64,000 bases of DNA from Cladosporium sp. IMV 00045 (Eukaryota; Ascomycota; Dothideomycetes; Cladosporiales; Cladosporiaceae). Position numbers and translations under genes: made by a program. Under the pieces are notes generated by a model. That model saw nothing but the letters and a program-made list of their open reading frames with translations, ran no database searches and was not told the origin of the DNA. The stretch's first letter is position 1. Each line of letters begins with the position of its first letter. The stretch lies in NCBI GenBank assembly GCA_001931905.2, contig MSJI02000953.1, positions 1 through 64,000 of the forward strand. Direction: 5' to 3'. This document shows positions 44,423 to 55,826 of this stretch, piece after piece.

Positions 44423-45760
44423 ATGGCGAACCCGGCGGTACTGGCTCTCAGGGATCCTTATGCTCAGGGAAGGCCCTTGCCTCTGCGAACATATAGCGAG
44501 TCTGAGAATATAGCTCCTGGATTCGAGGAACACAGATCACGACCGCGCTCGCGACACCAATCCATGACTGCAAACTTGACTAGGCTGACCTTGCCAACTG
44601 ACAACCATTCAAATACAAATGAATCGCATTCACGGAACGCGCCAGACCATGCTTTCGGATTTCGAGGGGATGATTCTGGGACGAAGCTGTCAACAAGCGA
44701 GCTAACACCACCTTCGACGCCTCAGAAGTCTGGAGTCGACAATGAAAGTCACGACAAGCCCGACTCAGAGATCTTGGAATATGATTTCTCCAGACTGGAT
44801 TACGAGCTTGATCGCGCAAAGCTGCTTGGTTCGGGCCTATGGTCAGATGTCTATCTGGCGAAGCCAGCAAATCCACAGCCCAGCCAACCCAGCCCTACCA
44901 TGATGATGACACCTCCTGTAACACCGCAAAAACTACCTGCGAGTTCGAGCTCCAGTCTATACGCTATCAAAGTCCCCAACCGTCCTGACGCGTCTGACGT
45001 TTTCCACCAAGAAGCCAGAATCCTAACCCACCTTGATCGACTACCATCCGCTGAATCCTTCATCGTACCCTTTCACGGCCTCGACCCTCGCAACTCCGCC
45101 CTGGTATCCACAGCACTCCTCTCTGGCTCCCTCCATGACCTCAGCAGTCGCCTGAGCCACATGACCGAAGTGTCCCGTCACCAAGAGCTCGTCGCGAACT
45201 TCCCAAGCCTAGCGCACGATCTCATCTCAGGCCTTGATTTCCTGCACAACACCGCCGGCGTCATCCATGCCGACATCAAACCCGCCAACATCCTCCTCTC
45301 CCCCTGCCCAGAGCGCCCGACGAAACTCCAAGCCCGCTACGCCGACTTCTCCGCATCCTTCCTCTCAACCTCTCCAGAATCCGCCTCCAAATCCGCCGCC
45401 GGCGGCGGCACATGGACCTACCTCGCACCGGAACAACTCCGCCTCTCAACACCCGCAGACCCCAACCTGCCCACTGCCGCCTCAGACGTGTGGAGCCTGG
45501 GTCTCACGCTCCTGTCCCTCATCATCCTCGGCTCTCCTTACACGGCCGCGTGCGGAGACAACATGTTCCGGCTAAGAGAGGCGATCAAAGCTGGCGACCC
45601 GCTGGGCTTTGCTGTCATGGAACCTGTGGCGAGGAAGAGGATGAATGCCTGTCAGGCTTTTGTCGATTGTTGCAGGTTGGCGCTGCAGAAGGATAGGGGG
45701 AGGAGGATTTCGGCGGGGCCTTGGAGGGGGTGGGCGGGGAGGGAAGAGTGGGCGGTTTGA
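44423..45760 (+). CDS. Atypical serine/threonine kinase-like protein
   Basis: Intron-free, 445 residues. The N-terminal 130 residues are disordered (Ser/Pro/Thr-rich, with TPPSTPQKS). The kinase domain starts at LDYELDRAKLLGSGLWSDVYLA with a Gly-rich loop; LYAIKV gives the ATP-binding Lys and HQEARILTHL the C-helix Glu. The catalytic loop is VIHADIKPANILL, with Ala in place of the HRD Arg. The DFG motif reads DFS (YADFSASF). GTWTYLAPEQL and SDVWSLGLTLLSLI complete the activation segment and F helix. Asp of HAD, Lys and Asn are all kept, so activity is plausible, but regulation by activation-loop phosphorylation is unlikely (non-RD). The C-lobe is short and ends with GPWRGWAGREEWAV. No clear ortholog is recognised. 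Confidence 0.8.
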   Translation: MANPAVLALRDPYAQGRPLPLRTYSESENIAPGFEEHRSRPRSRHQSMTANLTRLTLPTDNHSNTNESHSRNAPDHAFGFRGDDSGTKLSTSELTPPSTPQKSGVDNESHDKPDSEILEYDFSRLDYELDRAKLLGSGLWSDVYLAKPANPQPSQPSPTMMMTPPVTPQKLPASSSSSLYAIKVPNRPDASDVFHQEARILTHLDRLPSAESFIVPFHGLDPRNSALVSTALLSGSLHDLSSRLSHMTEVSRHQELVANFPSLAHDLISGLDFLHNTAGVIHADIKPANILLSPCPERPTKLQARYADFSASFLSTSPESASKSAAGGGTWTYLAPEQLRLSTPADPNLPTAASDVWSLGLTLLSLIILGSPYTAACGDNMFRLREAIKAGDPLGFAVMEPVARKRMNACQAFVDCCRLALQKDRGRRISAGPWRGWAGREEWAV

Positions 45761-46379
45761 AGGAGACGAATATGGATTTTGTGGGACTTCTGGTTTTGTC
45801 GTGTGGCATGGGGTGCGTTGGTTTAATTGAGTCCACGCAAGGCTCGCATAGGCTGCCGTCAAGGCTTGCTGTGCAAAGTCCCTCATGTGGGTGGCGCTGC
45901 TTCGTCTGCCAACAGACAGAGGACCAAAGCTTGCGGTCAGACTCAGTCTTGTTAGACGGAGAAACTGCAAAAAACTCTTCCATTGATGAGACGGAGGCAT
46001 CGAAGATGGGCCTCAACTGCAGAGATGGAGGACGCTGAAGATGATGAGCCCGACATCTAGAGTGATCAGACATGAACCATCACGTGAGCTGTGACTTTCT
46101 CAGGTCGTGGAAGGGCGCCGCGAGCACGAGTCAAGGCGCGAAGATGTTCACCCGCCAAGTCGACAAAAAATCAAGTTACTAGAAGGAGCAGAACATAATG
46201 AAGAGGAGGATTGGTCGAATATGCTTTTATCCATCTACTTCACATGCAAATATCTATCGCAGCTTTGAGCTTGTGAACATAAACCAGTCCAAACACCAGG
46301 AAGAAAATGCTACAACCCAGCAGCCCAAATGCCTTCCCTTATCACAACCGACATCAATGCATGCTATTTCTCCAACCCC
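45761..46379. other. Convergent intergenic region
   Basis: 620 bp between the kinase gene and the C2H2 regulator. The ORFs here are extensions of low-complexity sequence in the wrong frames. Nothing supported. Confidence 0.4.
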
Positions 46380-48899
46380 CTAAAACCACCCATCCTCATC
46401 CCCCCTCCCCGCAAGCCTCCCCAAAACATCCACCGCGCCACTGACGACGCCACAAAACCTCACACAACCCGTCTTCTCCATCCTCGCCTTCGCCCACATC
46501 AGAACACCCCTCGCATCGGCCCAAGTAAACTTGCCGTCTGCGCCTTTCTGAACAACTTGACTCACCATATCCTCCAACTCCTGACGCTCAACGGTCGCCT
46601 CCACAGAATTGGCCGGCGGGATGGCGAGACGCAGTCGACCGGCTGAGTCTCGCGCCGCGTAGGCTTTTGCCCATATTACCAGGGCGGCGAGGTGGAGGGA
46701 CCATTCGTGGAAGAGGAGCGGGGATTTTAGGTGTGTTCTGTGTAACTTGAGGATCTCGAGGGCATGCTTGAGGGCTTGCGCTGAAGCTGCTGAGACAGCC
46801 CACTGTCGTAGTGTTCGTTGGTGCGATTGGTATTCATGTCGTGAGTTGAGTTTTTCGCCCATTACCCAGCTTTCGCCGGCGACGGCGAGGAGGGAGCGGA
46901 GTGGGGTTTTGGAGCATAGGTTGAGAGTTGCTGAGGTCAGGTCAAGCAGTGGTGAGGGCTCGGTCGAGTGCCGAGAAGCGTTGCTTGAGTTTGCTTGCTC
47001 ATATGACGAGCCGTCCTGTGTGGTTTTGTCGCCCTTGTATGCAAGAAGAAGCATCGATGTAAAAACATCCGACGGTGCGTTTTCAGACGCGAAAGGATCG
47101 TACGTGGATTCGGCAGCCTGACAAAGGGTGATTACGGGCTGACAATCGCGAGTCATGTTGCCGGGGATTGCTTGTCCTGAGAACTGAGCGTCCCAAATCG
47201 TGAGAGTTTGCGGTACGGTAAGTGCGTTGCAATCGAAATCATTAGGCCTGGCAGTTGGTCTGTCAAACAACGTAGCGTGGAATCGGTCCAGCAAATAGTA
47301 CGCTGCAAGCAAGCGCTGTTTGGTTTCGGCTTCGGGTCCTGATGCGATATCTTGATTGAACACCTCAAAGTACGGGTCTATCTCAGATGGCAGAGCAATA
47401 GCATCCACAGTCTCAAGGGACACGGCGGTGAACGAGTCCTCGAAATACCTCGAAAGCTGAAAGGCGGACGCCTGGACTTGAACGCCGAGAACAGCTCTAC
47501 CAGCAGTATAGCTTGCAGTCACAAGTGCGGTAAGAATGCGAGTTCTTGGCTGTGCGCTTTTTGAGGACTTTCAAACACCTCCTGTGTATGATGCAAGCAT
47601 TGGCAGAGTCAACCTGCTGCCCTATTGTAGAGGCCCCGAGAGATACATTGATGCACGCAGAAGAGGTGAGCTGTACGAAAAGTCGAATGTGGGCCTGTGA
47701 ACGATGGGCCATAACGGATGGACTGAATCCCAGTAGCCGGCCAAATAACGCTGCTCATTGTCCGGCTGGTGACGATACTGATTAGGTCCGAAGTTCGTAG
47801 CCTGGGGCGCCGACGTGGGTGTCATGAGATCTTGCTCCTCTTGCAAATCACGATTCTCTGGAGAAAAGGTGTCTCGTACAGCAGATAGGTCCATGAATGG
47901 CAAGTTACTTCGCGGGGCAGCGTGGTCACCAGATCCGCAATTCGAGATGATGGAAGTGGGAGTGTGCAGCTGAGAATTTCTTGGACTTGTGCCTCTCCAT
48001 TGTGGCACAGGCGCCTTCGAGCCTGCAGATGTTGGCGAACGTGGGAGGCCAACATTGGGCGTAGCGCAAACCCATGGCTGATTGATGTCAAGGCTGGCGG
48101 GCATCTGTAACCGGTCGTGGTACTGATAGCAAGGCTCTGGTGTATTGTATGTGCTTTCGAAAGAGTACTCTGGTTGCGAGATCCATAAAGAGTTGGCTTG
48201 TGAGTAGTCTAGTCCGCCATCAATGCCGTCGATGACGAAGTCAAAGTCCGTACCAGCTCTCATTTCGGTAATTGGTATGTAACCTTTACGGCTTTGTCTC
48301 TGCGCAGGCTCTGCTACTGACTGGCCCGCTGCAACATCTGAAGCAAGGGGTAGACTGGGAGGTAGTTTGATATCATTCGAGACAGACTCCGGCATGGTTG
48401 GCAGAAGAGAATGTGAGTTTGGAGGTTGTGGCACCCCACCTGTACTAGGAAGCAGAGGTGTCGGTGACTGATGGTCGTCATGATGCCTCGATTTGTGTCT
48501 TACCAGCAAGTCTTCTCTGTAGAAAGCTCGCTCGCACCCACTGACATCACACGGAAACTCTCCAGGTTTGTGATTTTGCTTGTGCCTCCTGAGGTGCTCG
48601 GCGCGAGTGTAGGTCTTTCCGCATTCACAATGGTGAACAGGCTGTCCTTTCGCGGCCTTGCTAATCCTTCCAGTCTTCGTGAGATGAGCTCCGTGCATCG
48701 CATCGTGTGGTGAGCTTGATCGTCGCATAGTGTCTCTCGAGGATGTGGAGGCTCTTCGATGTGCTGATGGTTCGACTTGGATCGTGCCTGATGATTCACC
48801 AAGGTCGATCTGGCGTTTCTTTAATCGTCGTGGACGAGGGTGTTGAAGGTCATCTTTCGAGGAGGTCTGCGTCATGCGGTCGCCTGGTTCCTGGTCCAT
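46380..48899 (-). CDS. C2H2 / fungal_trans regulator, three frame breaks
   Basis: Starts at the ATG of MDQEPGDRMTQ (the frame is open further upstream only from a GTG). Two zinc fingers lie near residues 85-140. The first has C-x-C and KTYTRAEHLRRH, with one residue between its Cys pair instead of two to four. The second is C-x4-C-x12-H-x3-H (FPCDVSGCERAFYREDLL). The fungal-specific domain begins HPLWPIVHRPTFDF. The frame then shifts three times: at the CCCC at 47634-47637, at 47518, and at the AAA at 47460-47462. Each shift is restored by one extra base, giving SANACIIHRRCLKVLKKR, then LQAILLVELFSAFKSRRPP, then QLSRYFEDSF. Coding continues to 46380. Expected length about 840 residues. Either a pseudogene or base-calling errors. 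Confidence 0.75.
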
Positions 48900-50674
48900 A
48901 ATAAGGCCTGCTCGACACCGGCCACCGGGATTCCAATAAAGAGATGGTGTGCTCACTTCTCCTATGGCCTAGGATCAAGCAGGTGCCTGACACCCTCGAA
49001 GAAGCAGGGTTCATCACACTCGGCAATGAAAGTATGAGTGCTGTCAGGACAAGCTTCGTAAGCCGAACTTGATATCAACTTTGGCTCATACGAACTTTTT
49101 AATAAGAGAGGCTCAGGGAGGCGGTGCCTGCATGGACAACGGTACAGATGCAGTGAGTGGGTGTGCGGATGGGGTGTGTTTTGGTGCAAGCCTGAGAATC
49201 TATTCCGGGGTGTTGGCTCTGCACGCGAAGGAGACATGCAGGTCATTAGAAATCCAACTGCACAGAGGCAGCTGGCCACATAGTAAATATAAGATGGTGC
49301 GAGAGCCCGGCCATCCGTTCCCTTGGGGTAGCTAGCTTTCGGACGTATCGCTAACGTGTTGGTTGTAGCTTTGAAGGATTCGAAATCTACCACTTCGGGT
49401 ATAGCTGATCACTAGATTATCTGCAGTCAATTTGCGGTATGAAGGAGGATTATGTCTAGCCCTTCGTCTCAGGGGACCATGTCAAAAGTTTCCTGGAGGC
49501 TGAAACGCATACTGTAGGGCTCGAAAAGCCGTGTGCATCTTTCAGCAGATTGCACGAAATTCATGTCTAAAGATTTAACCATCAGAATCGCCAACCTGTC
49601 AGAGGCCGTTTGAAGACTCGCAGACCCAAGCGCTTGAGTACTTCTGGGCCTAAATTTATACCGGCTTGCATGATGTCGCTGCATATATGACATTCTTGGG
49701 CATTTGACCACTCACCCATGATTTCGGGTGCGTAAGGCGAAGCGATCTGCAGTAATGTCGTTTACAGAAGCACAAGAATGCAGGCTATTCTTGGAATGTC
49801 GCAATCCTGGCTGGACACGTGGGCATCAGGGTCGAGATACTTGTTAGTTGTGACACCGAATTGCCTGCCTCGCATAGCTGCTGGTAGGTCATTTCGCTTG
49901 TGAGTATGCACCGCTGGTCGCGGAAACAGCCCCATCGTATAACAATATAGTTGCAATAGTCCAGGTCGACGCGAAGAGCCCGTTTTTTGAAAAGGACGGT
50001 CAGACCGTAGCCTTGAAAAGTACAATTAGACTTCCCCACCCTCGGGATACCGAAGGCTGGCACCACGATGTGTTGGTGATCCGATGCTGCCCATTTGATT
50101 GGCTGAACGATGGCGTCTAGCTGTCAGCTCTGCATTCGAGGCGTGCCATGCCACGCAAATATCCCAAAGGGTGGTATGCTGCCAGAAGTGCCCAGAAGTG
50201 TACTGTTGCGAAGTGCATGAAGGTTGGGCGAGGATACCTCCTAGAAAGCAGAGGCCGCCTCTGACGCGGTCACGAGACCCACCCTTCATCCCCGCGTCTT
50301 TCGACGACATCGCCGTCGTACGTTTCTCTCTCCGATATCGTAGCAAGAAATCACTCATTGTCAGGGTGCCACTGACTTTAAATACTCAAAAGTTACTCGT
50401 AAAACTACAGAGCGCAATCGCTCTGATGCTGCCTCTGCTGGTATCAACAGACCATGGTCGTGCTGCTAAATTTGGAGAACGAAGACACCAAAGGCATTGG
50501 AGCTAGCTTCCAACCACGACCTGCTACCCTTGCATTAGCAGACGATGGCAGGCCGAACCCAAACATCAATGGCTTCTCAGCTGCGTTGAGCTGTTATCCG
50601 TGAGCACACCCTACCCTGCTTGGTTTGGAGATTCGAGAGACATGCCTCTTATTGCTCGCCTCTTACGCATAGCA
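48900..50674. other. Long intergenic stretch, no gene seen
   Basis: 1.8 kb divergent gap between the C2H2 regulator and the F-box gene. No supported ORF on either strand. A missing first exon of the F-box gene may lie at its right end. Confidence 0.4.
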
Positions 50675-50714
50675 ATGCTGCTTTTTGACCTCCCTTCACT
50701 AGCAATGGGATAAT

Positions 50715-51894
50715 ATGAATGGTGAGGTATACATCCATCCAGGACTTTACTCCTGACAGCCTACCACAGCATCGTATCACAGCTAGCGACGCTGCTGGAT
50801 CTCAACACTCTTCACGACCTCTCGCGAACATGCCGTCAGTTCCGGGCAAACCTGCTACAATACCGCACCATGCTCAAAGCACTCACACTGTGCTGCGAGA
50901 ACGAGCGACCCGACTCAGCTGTCGCCAGCTTGGGAGAAGCTTTGCAAAGCACTCTTACGACATGGATGACCGGGAGAAGCGACATCAAGGCGAATCGGAT
51001 GACCAGTGGCAAAGTGGGGCTGTGCGCTCGAGACATGGTTGGAGAGTGCAGAAAGTGTAGCAAAATTGTTTGCCGGGTAATCACGTTGTCCATGAGTGAA
51101 ATTGATTGAACGTGCCATTCTAACCCGCGGCACAGAACTGCATAGCGAAGCCACCGCATCCACGAGATCTGAAAGGCAGACACCGCAGGCTATGCAAGAC
51201 TTGCATGAAGGCGCCACTCAGAAAACTCACAAGTGTCACATACAACGAACATGACTTTCTAAAGTAAGTACCCTTCTCGAAAGACCATTAGCAATTCCTA
51301 ATCACTTTCCTTTGCAGCTCCGATAATTCATTCACCCACTCGGCCTTTGCCCGCACCCCTTGCACTTGTCCTAGCACTGTATGGCTATGTCAGCCGTGCG
51401 GCCTCGCCTCTCGCCAAGACGACACCAATCACCAACGCAGCGTCAATTGGCGCATACGCTACTCAGCTTGCGGTGGCATCGGTGCCGGTCTAGGCGAGGG
51501 CAACGAGGGTGTGGAGTGCGGTCGACGTCGCGACTGTCTTGCAGCGCTAGACGTATACCGTGAGTACGAGTGTGGCGCAGAAGAAATCGCCGCCGACGCG
51601 GCGGAATCACCTGGTCACGAGTACAGAGGATGTAGCTACATGACACAAGAGATCGTCGGCATTGGCGGACAACTGAAGACGAAAGTCAAAGAGAAGGTCT
51701 ATGTAGGACAGGCGGTGAAGCATTATGAGGACGAACACAGCACGGGAAGATACCTCAGCCGGGAGCAAAGCGGACTGAACCGCAGTTGGTGCTCGTGGTG
51801 TGCAAGGGTGATTCCTGGGAAGAAGGATCTGGAGCACCCTGCGGGCAAGAGCACCGAGAGTGTCGCTTCGTCATCTTCGGGTATCTCTATGTGA
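50715..51894 (+). CDS. F-box protein with Cys-rich C-terminal region
   Basis: Exons assembled by frame and family pattern: about 50760-51076, 51136-51263 and 51318-51894, with introns of 59 and 54 bp. The start is not certain. The first exon may be the short ATGAATG at 50715-50721 joined to 50760, or may begin near ATG 50675, where a DLP resembles the start of an F-box. The F-box helices are clear (YHSIVSQLATLLDLNTLHDL, then SRTCRQFRANLL). Then come paired Cys motifs: CARDMVGECRKCSKIVC, LCKTCM, CTCPSTVWLCQPCG, GVECGRRRDC and a terminal SWCSWCARV. Together they look like zinc-binding sites. The family is common in filamentous ascomycetes; probable adaptor of an SCF ubiquitin ligase, target unknown. 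Confidence 0.75.
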
Positions 51895-52069
51895 GCGGCT
51901 TGAGATAAGCTTGTTCATTTCGTGGTTCCTAACAAGTCCTGGAAAAACTTGATGTACTTGACATTATCCAGACAAGAACAAGAAACGACATGACGAAAAA
52001 GACCGATGCTCGAAAGGCTAACACCCCACTTGATTCCATTCCGAACTGGACACCAGAATTTTTGTCCCT

Positions 52070-53089
52070 TCACCACCAGCCGTTCCGAGTCTTTTGATTA
52101 CCAGCAATTACATAAAGCTGAAACGCCACAACGATCATGGCAAGCAAGCCCAAAACATTGCAAATGTCATAGAAAGAGGCCCTCCAATCAACCGACCGCA
52201 AGTCACACAGATGCGACCACAAACTGCCATCCCCCTTCTTCGATGCCTTGTCGCCGCCGTCCTTGTCACCAACACTTGCCCCCTTCTTCTTCTTGCCCGC
52301 TTTCTTAGCCTTCCTGAGCCCGTACTTGCGCTCCAATTTGTCAATGGCGTCGCCGAAGCGCAGCTGGCTGTTCAGGAGTGCGTCTTCCGGGTCGAAGGCT
52401 GCGAGGAAGGGGTCATGGTCGGCTTGAGGTCATCCACGACTGAGGCGGAGGAATCAGGCCCGGAGGCTGCTTCGATCACACGCGACAGACGGATCATAGC
52501 CTCCCATAGATCGGTGGACTCGTTGCAGAACCTGCTGCTCTTGACGTTCCTGGCGTTAGACTCCGTCGGTGGCTCTTCGAATGGAGGACCGGAGTGGGGC
52601 CACGGCTCGGGAAGGGCGGTTGAGAGTAAGGGTCGATTCCCGGAGGAGCGTACGGCTCTGGCATCGGCGGCATCGGCAAAGAGGCAAAACGCCATCGTCG
52701 TAAGCATCCTTCGCCTCGCCTTGCTTGTTGCTGAAAGCGGTGTACTCCTTGGAGATGCTCGCGACGTTGGGCAGTCTCTTGATGAGTCTTTTGTTCTGCT
52801 CCATTAGGAAGGACACCAACTTTTCTTCAAGTGGAGTTGGTTTCGCTGCAGTGTCAATGTCACTTTCAGCATCGTTGAGGCTTCCATCGTCGGAGGGCTC
52901 TTTCACGCTAGGAGCGGGTTCCTGAGGAGAGCTGGTGAGCTGCATGATCAAAGGCTCAATCTCTTCTGTCGAACCCACCTTTGGAGGCGTGAAAGGCTCT
53001 GGCTCAGCCATGGTGGATGGCGTGACAATCTCGAACGTATCGGACTCGTTGTCCACTTCTTGAAGTGACGCTTTCTTGTTGGTCGTCAT
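52070..53089 (-). CDS. C-terminally anchored acidic protein, three frame breaks
   Basis: ATG at 53089 (MTTNKKASLQEVDN). The N-terminus is acidic with DTFEIVTPSTMAEPEPF; then a helical LEEKLVSFLMEQNKRLIKRLP. The reading frame moves at about 52678-52680 (into a Pro-rich PMPPMPEPYAPPGIDPYSQ), at 52596-52599 (into ESNARNVKSSRFCNESTDLW) and at about 52422-52425 (into DPFLAAFDPEDALLNSQLRF). Each move equals one missing base in a homopolymer, and after three moves the original frame is back. The end has KLERKYGLRK, a Lys-rich stretch and one hydrophobic segment near the C-terminus (ICNVLGLLAMIVVAFQLYVI). That suggests a tail-anchored or single-pass membrane protein of about 340 residues. No known domain. 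Neighbour 53623-54660 has a similar layout. Confidence 0.6.
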
Positions 53090-53622
53090 AGTGAGCAAAA
53101 GTATGCTTGAGGAATCAATGGACCCGGCAGAATATAGGGATTATATACGAAAGACGGACGCCTCACATAGTATCATAGATGAGAACGAACGCCTAAAGAA
53201 AGAAAGACAAGCCAGCTCATGCACAATGCCCTCACCGGTCAGCAAGGCAACCAATCCTTCCATACATACGGATGCACGAAGAGCTTCAGCTCTGATCCTC
53301 GCATCTTCTCCAGCGTGTTGGTGGCATACTGCAATATCTTATGATAATAAGCTGAGATGACGAAAGCAGCACTGGTTCTGCAAGTCGAGCTGAATGCATT
53401 GCATGTGGCCTGCTCTCTCGAATTATTCCAGCCAGCCAACGCTGAGGCGCAGACGAGAACAGCCTCGAATTTTCGATGCATTCACGTCGTTCGCAATCAT
53501 AGCACGCCTCAGAAAAGCCATATCGGCATCATCAATCGCCCCAAAAGCAAGTGCATACTGGAAAACAAGGCTGAACTAATTCAATGAACATCAATGTCGT
53601 TAAACCCTGGACTTGACCCCAC
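53090..53622. other. Intergenic, no gene seen
   Basis: 533 bp between two minus-strand genes of similar design. Only short featureless ORFs. Confidence 0.4.
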
Positions 53623-54660
53623 TCAGATACCCATGTACCGACGCAACATACTGTTCGAACCACGCTTCTCCTTCATGGCACGGTAAAGATTGAACAAAAC
53701 GAAGACGCACATCAGGAAAATCAAAACACTCAAAACAAAAAGCGCAGCCCTCCTAACCGAACGACCACCGTACTTCCTCTTCGACTCGCGAGGCTGGGTT
53801 TCAGCAGATGAGTAGTTACACCCAATCAGCATATGTTGCGTGCGAGCCTGTGCCAGATCCACAAGATCCGAAACAGAAAGAACCTCCTCATCCATGATCG
53901 AAGGTGTCGTGCCCCCGCTCTCAACGGGAGCCTTCTCCGGGCACACGCACGGATGAAGATTCCTGCGACACATTCCTAGCACATTGAGCACCCGCGCTCT
54001 AGTCAAGTCGTCCCGAAGTGACGCTGAGGTATCTTTCTTCCTCTTCGGAAAAGGCAGAGCGTCACCGTGCAGGTCTGCCAACTGCGTAAAATCGATGTCG
54101 GCGAAGGGATCGATGACAGGGGCTTCTTTGGGCTGGGCGTCGGCTGTTGCGACTGGGAACCCGGAGTCGTGTTCGAGAGAATAGTTCTTGCCATGGGCAA
54201 GGCTTCGGTTGTTGCGATGGGGAAGAATTGAGAGTCCACCGCGTTGTTTGGTCCCACGACCCGAGTGATGGCATCCATGAGATCGCCCATCGAAGAATCA
54301 TCGAGAGGCTTGGTGAAACTCAACAACACGGCTCCCAGTTGCGATGCTTCCGGGTGGGTTTTCTCTTCAGGTGATTTGCGAAGGGGAGCATCTTTGCCAA
54401 CCATCGGCGACGCACGAGATGATATTCCTGGTCTCACCCCACCTCACTGTGGACAAGATTTTCTTGACTGCAGAGTTGCTGTGATTGTTCGAAGTCTTGA
54501 TGTCGTCGGCTGGTGTGAAGCCGCAATTCTTTGAAGACAAGGCTCCATTTTGAACGGAAGCATCGCTACCCACAGTGGCAGTAGACGGCGTGATTATGGA
54601 GAACCCATTAGGCTCGCTAGTGGTGTCGGTATCGTGAGGGAACGCTGAGCCTGTGTCCAT
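53623..54660 (-). CDS. C-terminally anchored protein, frame broken
   Basis: ATG at 54660 (MDTGSAFPHDTDTTSEP). The N-terminus carries NGFSIITPSTATVG, similar to FEIVTPST in the neighbouring gene at 52070-53089. The frame changes at the CCCC at 54437-54440 (one base too many, or two missing) and at the CCC at 54160-54162 (one base missing). Coding then continues through PVIDPFADIDFTQLADL, a Cys-containing segment (CRRNLHPCVCPEK) and SVSDLVDLAQARTQHMLIGC. It ends with one hydrophobic segment (AALFVLSVLIFLMCVFVLFN) close to the C-terminus, followed by a basic tail. Expected about 345 residues. No domain recognised. Likely membrane-anchored with the bulk in the cytosol; function unknown. Confidence 0.6.
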
Positions 54661-55826
54661 AATGCGTGATATGTATTCGTTCGATCGTCTAAAAAGTGAT
54701 GAAATAAAATGAGTAAAGAACAAACATCAATAAGTTGAGGACTCCAATAAGAAGGACAATGATACTACCCAAGGAATAAGCTACCCTGCTCCGGATAGAG
54801 GGGAGGCGATTGGTGCTTAATTATTGTGAGGCTTGCTTCAGGCAGCCATCGAATGAGGCGAGCTTCATTCGCTATCCTGCATGATGCGCTGGCGATAGCT
54901 GCAATGCATTGACTCCGCTATCGTAATGCCGCATGCAGCTTATAGCTTTTAGCTGCAACCAATGCTCAAGGCGAAGACCGGGAGTTGAAATATGGGACCG
55001 GGGCGTATTATAGCTCGAATGTTGCTCGATTCACAGTGAAGTGACTTGAGCCGCATTTGTAGAGTAAGTACATCCAATGCTTTCGAACAATCGAAGAAAA
55101 CAATACCTCCATGTATCTTGTGCCATTGTGCTTCGATGCCAGATTGTCCGTGGGGTGATGAGTCTGGACAATATTGTAGAACATGCATGCTATTCTCTCT
55201 ATGATCCAGATAGCCGAGTGTCTCTGCAAGCAACTAACGTGCGACTAGATCGGAATAGCGTAGATATCAGATTTCAGAGGTCAATGAAGTAATAGGTAGT
55301 ACAAACACAGGAACAACAGCCTTTCCCTCACTGTTTTCTGCTCAACAGACCGGTTTAATTTTATCCAAGCATCTCAGCCATCAGCCTCTGTCTGGAGCAC
55401 ATCGGAGCGGGCATCCTGCGCCAGATATGTCGTCTTCGTCAAGTCTTTGATCTGCTCGCCATGGCTGGCTCAAGTGCAGCCTATGTTGTAGATCTTCAGA
55501 GATCTCCAAGATTTAGGAGATGAATCACCCTGTCGGTAATTGCTTCCAGTGTGATGATTTCACGGTTCCGTCAGATCTCTGCAATGATCGCTAGGTTCCG
55601 CAGTCAATTGCAATCGAAATCGACAGCCCGTGAGATTCTCTTTGAGCAGCTGTTCACCTCGTCGGCAAGCGAGCAATGTTACCGTCGTGGAGGAACAGCG
55701 AAGAAGCCGGGACTCAATCTGTATCCCATAGCATAGTCGATCGTGGGCTCCTTCGATGCAGATTCTTGTGGTTTCGATTGGCATTGCCACGCCGAATAAG
55801 GGATCTCGCAGTCCCATTCGCAGCCA
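54661..55826. other. Intergenic, no gene seen
   Basis: 1.17 kb between two minus-strand genes. No coding evidence, repeat or RNA gene recognised. Confidence 0.4.
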
